This document shows, piece after piece, positions 61,765 to 64,000 of a stretch of 64,000 nucleotides of DNA. The notes beneath the pieces were generated by a model. That model was given only the letters and a program-made list of their open reading frames with translations, did not search any database and was not told the DNA's origin. The number at the start of each line of letters is the position of its first letter. The first letter of the stretch is position 1. A program made the translations under genes and the position numbers. Origin of the DNA: Rhodothermales bacterium (lineage in GTDB: Bacteria; Bacteroidota; Rhodothermia; Rhodothermales; UBA10348); the NCBI GenBank assembly GCA_028284865.1, contig JANQQV010000017.1:186001-250000 (forward strand), written 5' to 3'.

Positions 61765-62321
61765 CGCATGCCGAGCAAAATGAGAATCAGCAGGGTCAGC
61801 AGATGAGCGAGATCCCGCCGCAGCGACCGCAAGGCCTTGGACATCCGTTTTTCCACCGTTTTGATGGACACCCCGAGCAGACGAGCAATTTCCGCATAGG
61901 ACAACTCATCGTATCGACTAAGGATGAACGTCGTTCTGACTCCATCCGGCAAGGCGTCAATTGCCTTTCTGACATCCTCTGTAACCGAGAAAAACTCGGC
62001 ATCGGGCAGGGTCACCTTCCCATCAACCGTGGCCGCATGCTCGCGCCTGACCTCATCTGCCCTGTAGAGATCTATGATCCGATTGGATGCGAGTCGATAC
62101 AAATATCCTCGAATGGAGCCGTCAGTTGAAAGTCGATTTCTCGCCTCCCAAAGCCGCGCAAATGCCTCCTGTACCACATCTTCGGACTTGGCCGCATCTC
62201 CCAAGCGTCGCATCACGAAGCCGAGAACCGGTTCGTAGTAGCGGTAGAACAGCATTTTGAACGCCTCTGCATCGGACTCGCGAATGCGTTCCGCAAGTTC
62301 AGCGTCGTTGAGTGATGCCAT
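61758..62321 (-). CDS. FecI-type ECF RNA polymerase sigma factor with hydrophobic C-terminal tail
   Basis: A 187-residue ECF sigma factor. Region 2 includes YYEPVLGFVMRRLGD and DVVQEAFARLWE; region 4 has LSYAEIARLLGVSIKTVEKRMSKALRSLR. The last 17 residues (LAHLLTLLILILLGMRW) are strongly hydrophobic, as if touching the membrane, which is not part of the usual sigma fold. It is the first gene of the operon with the TonB receptor and FecR and is divergent from the G8-domain gene. Confidence 0.93.
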   Translation of the reverse strand: MASLNDAELAERIRESDAEAFKMLFYRYYEPVLGFVMRRLGDAAKSEDVVQEAFARLWEARNRLSTDGSIRGYLYRLASNRIIDLYRADEVRREHAATVDGKVTLPDAEFFSVTEDVRKAIDALPDGVRTTFILSRYDELSYAEIARLLGVSIKTVEKRMSKALRSLRRDLAHLLTLLILILLGMRW

Positions 62322-62483
62322 TATGCCATGAGACCATGGTGCCTGGGTAATTCAGGCGTGTACCGGATGAATGGGCCGATGGATCCGGACTGCGTACTGC
62401 AAGAAAAAATGAGAACCGCGGTAGGGTAGCGCGGCGCATGGCCGTAACGGGAAGTGAATGAATCACAGCATCCAGACACTTCC

Positions 62484-64000
62484 ATGCGCATTTCCATCCT
62501 GTTCTTGACGCTCCTCGCACTGCTGATCCCGGCGACCAGTGGAGCCCAATCAATCGATCTCCTGTTTCCGGCCAGTGAGGCAACCATCCATGCTCGACAG
62601 TCTGGTGACTGGTCCAGTCCGACTACGTGGGACTCGAACCGGGTACCGGGAGTAAATGCACGGGTGCTCATACCTGCCGGCGTACAGGTACGCGTGGATG
62701 GTCAGCTGTCTGCACGACACGACTGGATCCGGGTAGAAGGGGCGCTGACATTCGCCTCCGATGTGAATACGGAGCTCCGCGTGGAGACCATTGTGTCAAC
62801 GATGACCGGCGTTTTGGAGATGGGTACGGCTGCCAATCCAATCCAGGATGGCCGCGAAGCCCGAGTCATTTTCACCGACGATGGTCCCATTGATCGAAGC
62901 TGGGACGACGGATTACTCAGTCGCGGTGCGATCCTCATGGGACCCACCCGCATTCACGGTGCAGCCAAGACGTCCTGGTCGGCACTGGCGGTACAGCCTC
63001 GAGCTGGTCAATCAACCCTGACCCTGACGGACAGCCCGACCGGATGGCGCGTGGGCGATGAACTGGTCGTTGCCTCTACCGATGTGCTGAATCCGGAAGC
63101 AGACGACCGGGCACGAATCCGCTCCATTCAGGGTGATCAGATCACCCTCGATCAGCCCCTTCAGTTCGACCACCTCTCGCCAACGTCCGATCTGCAGGTC
63201 CATGTCGCCAACCTGACCCGCAACATCGAGTTCACGTCGGAGCACGCGGACCCGACGCGGCGTGGCCATGTGATGTTCATGCACAACCTGGACGTGGATA
63301 TTGCCTACGCACGCTTTCATCGCATTGGTCGGACCGACAAATCCATCCGAATCGACGACTTCTCTTTTCCTGATCTGGAAGCCGAGAACGCCTTTCGTCT
63401 GGAGGGTAACAACCCGCGAGGCCGCTACGCCATCCATTTTCACCGGGGTGGGTCCGACCCTGCCACGACCACACCAGCGCGGGTGGTCGGAAACGTGGTG
63501 GAGGACAATCCTGGCTGGGGATATGTCAATCATTCAAGCAATGTCGATTTCATCGACAACGTCTCGTATAACGTGGTTGGAGGTGCCTTTCAGACGGAGG
63601 CTGGAGACGAATCTGGATCCTTTGTTCGAAACATCGCCCTGAGAACCATCAACTCCGCGTATCCGCTTCGTGGAGGTCCGGATGAGTTGATCGATATCCG
63701 TGAGGATCGCGCTGACTTCGCTTTTCAGGGGGACGGGTTCTGGCTTCACTCTGGCGGAGTCCGAATCGATGGAAACGTCGTGGCCGGGGCATCTGGCCAT
63801 GCCTTCATTTTCTGGACCGAAGGCCTGGTAGAGTTTGGATTGGGGACGATGAGCGTTTCACCATCGCGGGTGCTCAATGGCCACCTGGTGAACGGCCCGC
63901 GTCTCGATATCCACTGGATTCCCCTGGAGTCATTCAAGGGTAATACGGGCTACTCCGCTGTCAAAGGGCTGGAGATCTATTACATGCACGCCACTTTCCT
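62484..64000 (+). CDS. Exported G8-domain protein (CEMIP/TMEM2-like), 3' end beyond window
   Basis: An open frame from ATG 62484 to the window edge (505 codons seen). The signal peptide is MRISILFLTLLALLIPATSG. Residues about 40-160 match the G8 domain (SGDWSSPTTWDSNRVPG, VLIPAGVQVRVDG), followed by right-handed beta-helix-like sequence with RYAIHFHRGG near 315-325 and VVEDNPGWGYVNHSS. G8 proteins of animals include hyaluronan-processing CEMIP; bacterial members are thought to act on polysaccharides. A T9SS C-terminal signal could lie beyond the window. Confidence 0.87.
   Translation, partial: MRISILFLTLLALLIPATSGAQSIDLLFPASEATIHARQSGDWSSPTTWDSNRVPGVNARVLIPAGVQVRVDGQLSARHDWIRVEGALTFASDVNTELRVETIVSTMTGVLEMGTAANPIQDGREARVIFTDDGPIDRSWDDGLLSRGAILMGPTRIHGAAKTSWSALAVQPRAGQSTLTLTDSPTGWRVGDELVVASTDVLNPEADDRARIRSIQGDQITLDQPLQFDHLSPTSDLQVHVANLTRNIEFTSEHADPTRRGHVMFMHNLDVDIAYARFHRIGRTDKSIRIDDFSFPDLEAENAFRLEGNNPRGRYAIHFHRGGSDPATTTPARVVGNVVEDNPGWGYVNHSSNVDFIDNVSYNVVGGAFQTEAGDESGSFVRNIALRTINSAYPLRGGPDELIDIREDRADFAFQGDGFWLHSGGVRIDGNVVAGASGHAFIFWTEGLVEFGLGTMSVSPSRVLNGHLVNGPRLDIHWIPLESFKGNTGYSAVKGLEIYYMHATF

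Overview
The window looks like chromosomal DNA of a free-living, probably marine, pigmented member of the Rhodothermota/Bacteroidota assemblage. Five signs support this: two proteins with type IX secretion C-terminal signals (YPNPFNPST motifs), FecI/FecR/STN-TonB receptor regulation, Bacteroidota-type promoters (TTG-N19-TAnnTTTG), a Tgt without the usual zinc cysteines, and a xanthorhodopsin-like rhodopsin with carotenoid genes. Base composition is moderately GC-rich by eye. I see no insertion sequence, prophage, CRISPR array or rRNA. There is one tRNA, a Leu tRNA with anticodon CAA.

Layout. 1-2184 (+): end of a rhodopsin pump gene, a fused lycopene cyclase and a Blh retinal-forming dioxygenase, i.e. 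light harvesting from lycopene to retinal. 2190-7253 (-): an operon of a REC-thioredoxin-reductase-like flavoprotein, a CPA2/Kef antiporter ending in a UBP-type zinc finger, and a cNMP-domain histidine kinase. I judge this the best candidate for an under-described system. 7399-12206: small proteins, a DUF2721 protein, an FtsX-type permease and a T9SS cargo protein. 12288-16196 (-): tRNA-Leu, a RuvC-like protein, DUF1569, and M24 and M20 peptidases. 16304-25171 (-): two lipoproteins, ispH, tgt, an Mla-type lipid transport set, yihY and clpX, closely packed. 25364-40335: RNA methyltransferase, EcsC, outer membrane protein, deoxynucleoside kinase, valS, ScdA/RIC repair protein, Tat-exported aminotransferase, DUF1295, DoxX, CorA and MscS.

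40349-47310: truC, two outer membrane proteins, a large propeller/LVIVD exported protein and nhaA behind a 367-base leader. 47509-54353 (+): an operon-like trio of a 1723-residue DUF11/RHS protein with an unrecognised C-terminal domain, a mini-protein with one YD-like segment plus a T9SS signal, and an M19 dipeptidase. 54453-56920 (-): a pair of related amidohydrolases, one missing its catalytic histidines. 57081-62321: a fasciclin lipoprotein, YjbQ, and an ECF sigma/TonB receptor/FecR signalling unit whose receptor has a very acidic insert. 62484-64000 (+): the start of a G8-domain exported protein that runs off the window.

All functions come from reading the translated sequence and recalling family motifs. 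No database search was run, and start codons were chosen by domain starts, ribosome binding sites and overlaps where possible.
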